This document shows positions 63,501 through 64,000 of a stretch of DNA of 64,000 nucleotides, one piece after another; positions within the stretch are counted from its first letter, which is position 1, and the number at the start of each line of letters is the position of its first letter. The position numbers were made by a program, and so were the translations under genes. The stretch is from Paralichthys olivaceus (Eukaryota; Chordata; Actinopteri; Pleuronectiformes; Paralichthyidae): the NCBI RefSeq assembly GCF_024713975.1, contig NC_091108.1, forward strand, positions 9,221,001 to 9,285,000, read 5' to 3'. The notes under the pieces were generated by a model. That model was given only the letters and a program-made list of their open reading frames with translations. It did no database searches and had not been told where the DNA came from.

Positions 63501-63883
63501 TCAGATACCTCCAGGTGGGGTAGATACCTTTTGGTTCAACGCTTCGCCATTGACTTTGGACACTCTAGCAAGCAAGTCACGTATGTCGGCCTCATCATTG
63601 AAGGGGTTGTCCTTATATTCGTCCCGTAGCCACTCTCTGAACTACAATAAAAGAAAAAGACAAACAGCTAAGACCTTCTCTCCTACTCTGTTTTCCTGCA
63701 ATCGAATCTCAGCACTGACCTCAACAGCCTGAGTAGCTTCAAACTCCTGGAGCTGGCGCTGAAAACCCAAGTTGGGGCCGGCACATGGTCGGACCACCCT
63801 CACGGCAGCCAGCGCCTCCTGCCAGCCCAGGCCTGTCACTGTCATGATGTAAGCTATCACCAGGGTGACACTGCGGGACACAC
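63501..63883 (-). CDS. dusp22: dual-specificity phosphatase 22, 3' end (partial)
   Basis: The last two coding exons, 63883-63720 and 63641-63501, are separated by a 78-base intron; the upstream exons lie beyond the right edge. DUSP22 is a small atypical dual-specificity phosphatase that dephosphorylates signalling kinases such as JNK-pathway members and Lck (family knowledge). Seen: the exon opens in phase 1 just before VSRSVTLVIAYIMTV, the end of the HCxxGxxR(S) phosphate-binding loop; the catalytic Cys itself is in the missing exon. Then come GWQEALAAVR, GFQRQLQEFE, and a tail with FREWLRDEYKDNPFNDEADI ending PPGGI. The acceptor is TTTGGCAG/GT and the internal junction is GAG/GTCAGT...TTGTAG. 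The tail resembles the fish dusp22a-type protein more than mammalian DUSP22. The terminal exon end is less certain, because AAG/GTATCT could be a further donor. Confidence 0.9.
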
Positions 63884-64000
63884 CTGCCAAACTTCACCAA
63901 GAGGAATGAAAAGTGAATTGCAGGAAATGAAACATGCTTTTTAACCAAAGATTTTAGATATGACTGTGGAGTGTTTTCAAATTAAATAAACAATATGAAT

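Noticed and set aside
1-64000. CRISPR arrays, bacterial operons, phage or integrated viral genes
   Set aside because: No regularly spaced repeats, no prokaryotic gene organisation and no recognisable viral or reverse-transcriptase coding frames were seen.

Overview
The window is vertebrate nuclear DNA, almost certainly from a ray-finned (teleost, probably percomorph) fish. The signs are compact genes with small introns, many CA/GT microsatellites, several dispersed repeats of types common in fish genomes, and fish-like versions of forkhead and IRF proteins. Nothing in it looks bacterial, viral or artificial.

The window is the FOXC1-FOXF2-FOXQ1 / IRF4 / DUSP22 neighbourhood (human 6p25), and all five genes lie on the minus strand. 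In transcription order (right to left) they are dusp22 (3' end only, 63501-63883), irf4 (eight coding exons, 55774-61757, plus a probable non-coding first exon ending at 62430), foxq1 (27068-27910, one exon), foxf2 (two exons, 22789-25310) and foxc1 (15745-17163, one exon). Order and relative orientation match the human cluster, but no exon of exoc2 or hus1b is recognisable between irf4 and foxq1, and no gmds exon beyond foxc1. This fits one of the two teleost genome-duplication copies (a/b) of the locus. I do not assign a or b from sequence alone.

Layout: 1-15.2 kb has no recognisable gene and is probably regulatory sequence 3' of foxc1, with two CpG-enriched stretches near 11.1-11.9 and 13.2-13.6 kb. 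The forkhead cluster occupies 15.3-28.1 kb. From 28.2 to 55.7 kb there is no recognised protein gene; this stretch holds microsatellites, dispersed repeats, one intact tRNA-Asp(GTC) gene (52351-52422) and two perfect CTCF core motifs. irf4 and dusp22 fill 55.8 kb to the right edge.

The three Fox genes encode DNA-binding developmental regulators. irf4 encodes a lymphoid/melanocyte interferon-regulatory factor and dusp22 a small dual-specificity phosphatase. The two groups are unrelated in function but have stayed neighbours. CTCF cores at 21878 (+), 45476 (-) and 52305 (-), the last beside the tRNA gene, suggest an insulated forkhead domain. I found no new protein system; the most interesting leads are regulatory and structural.
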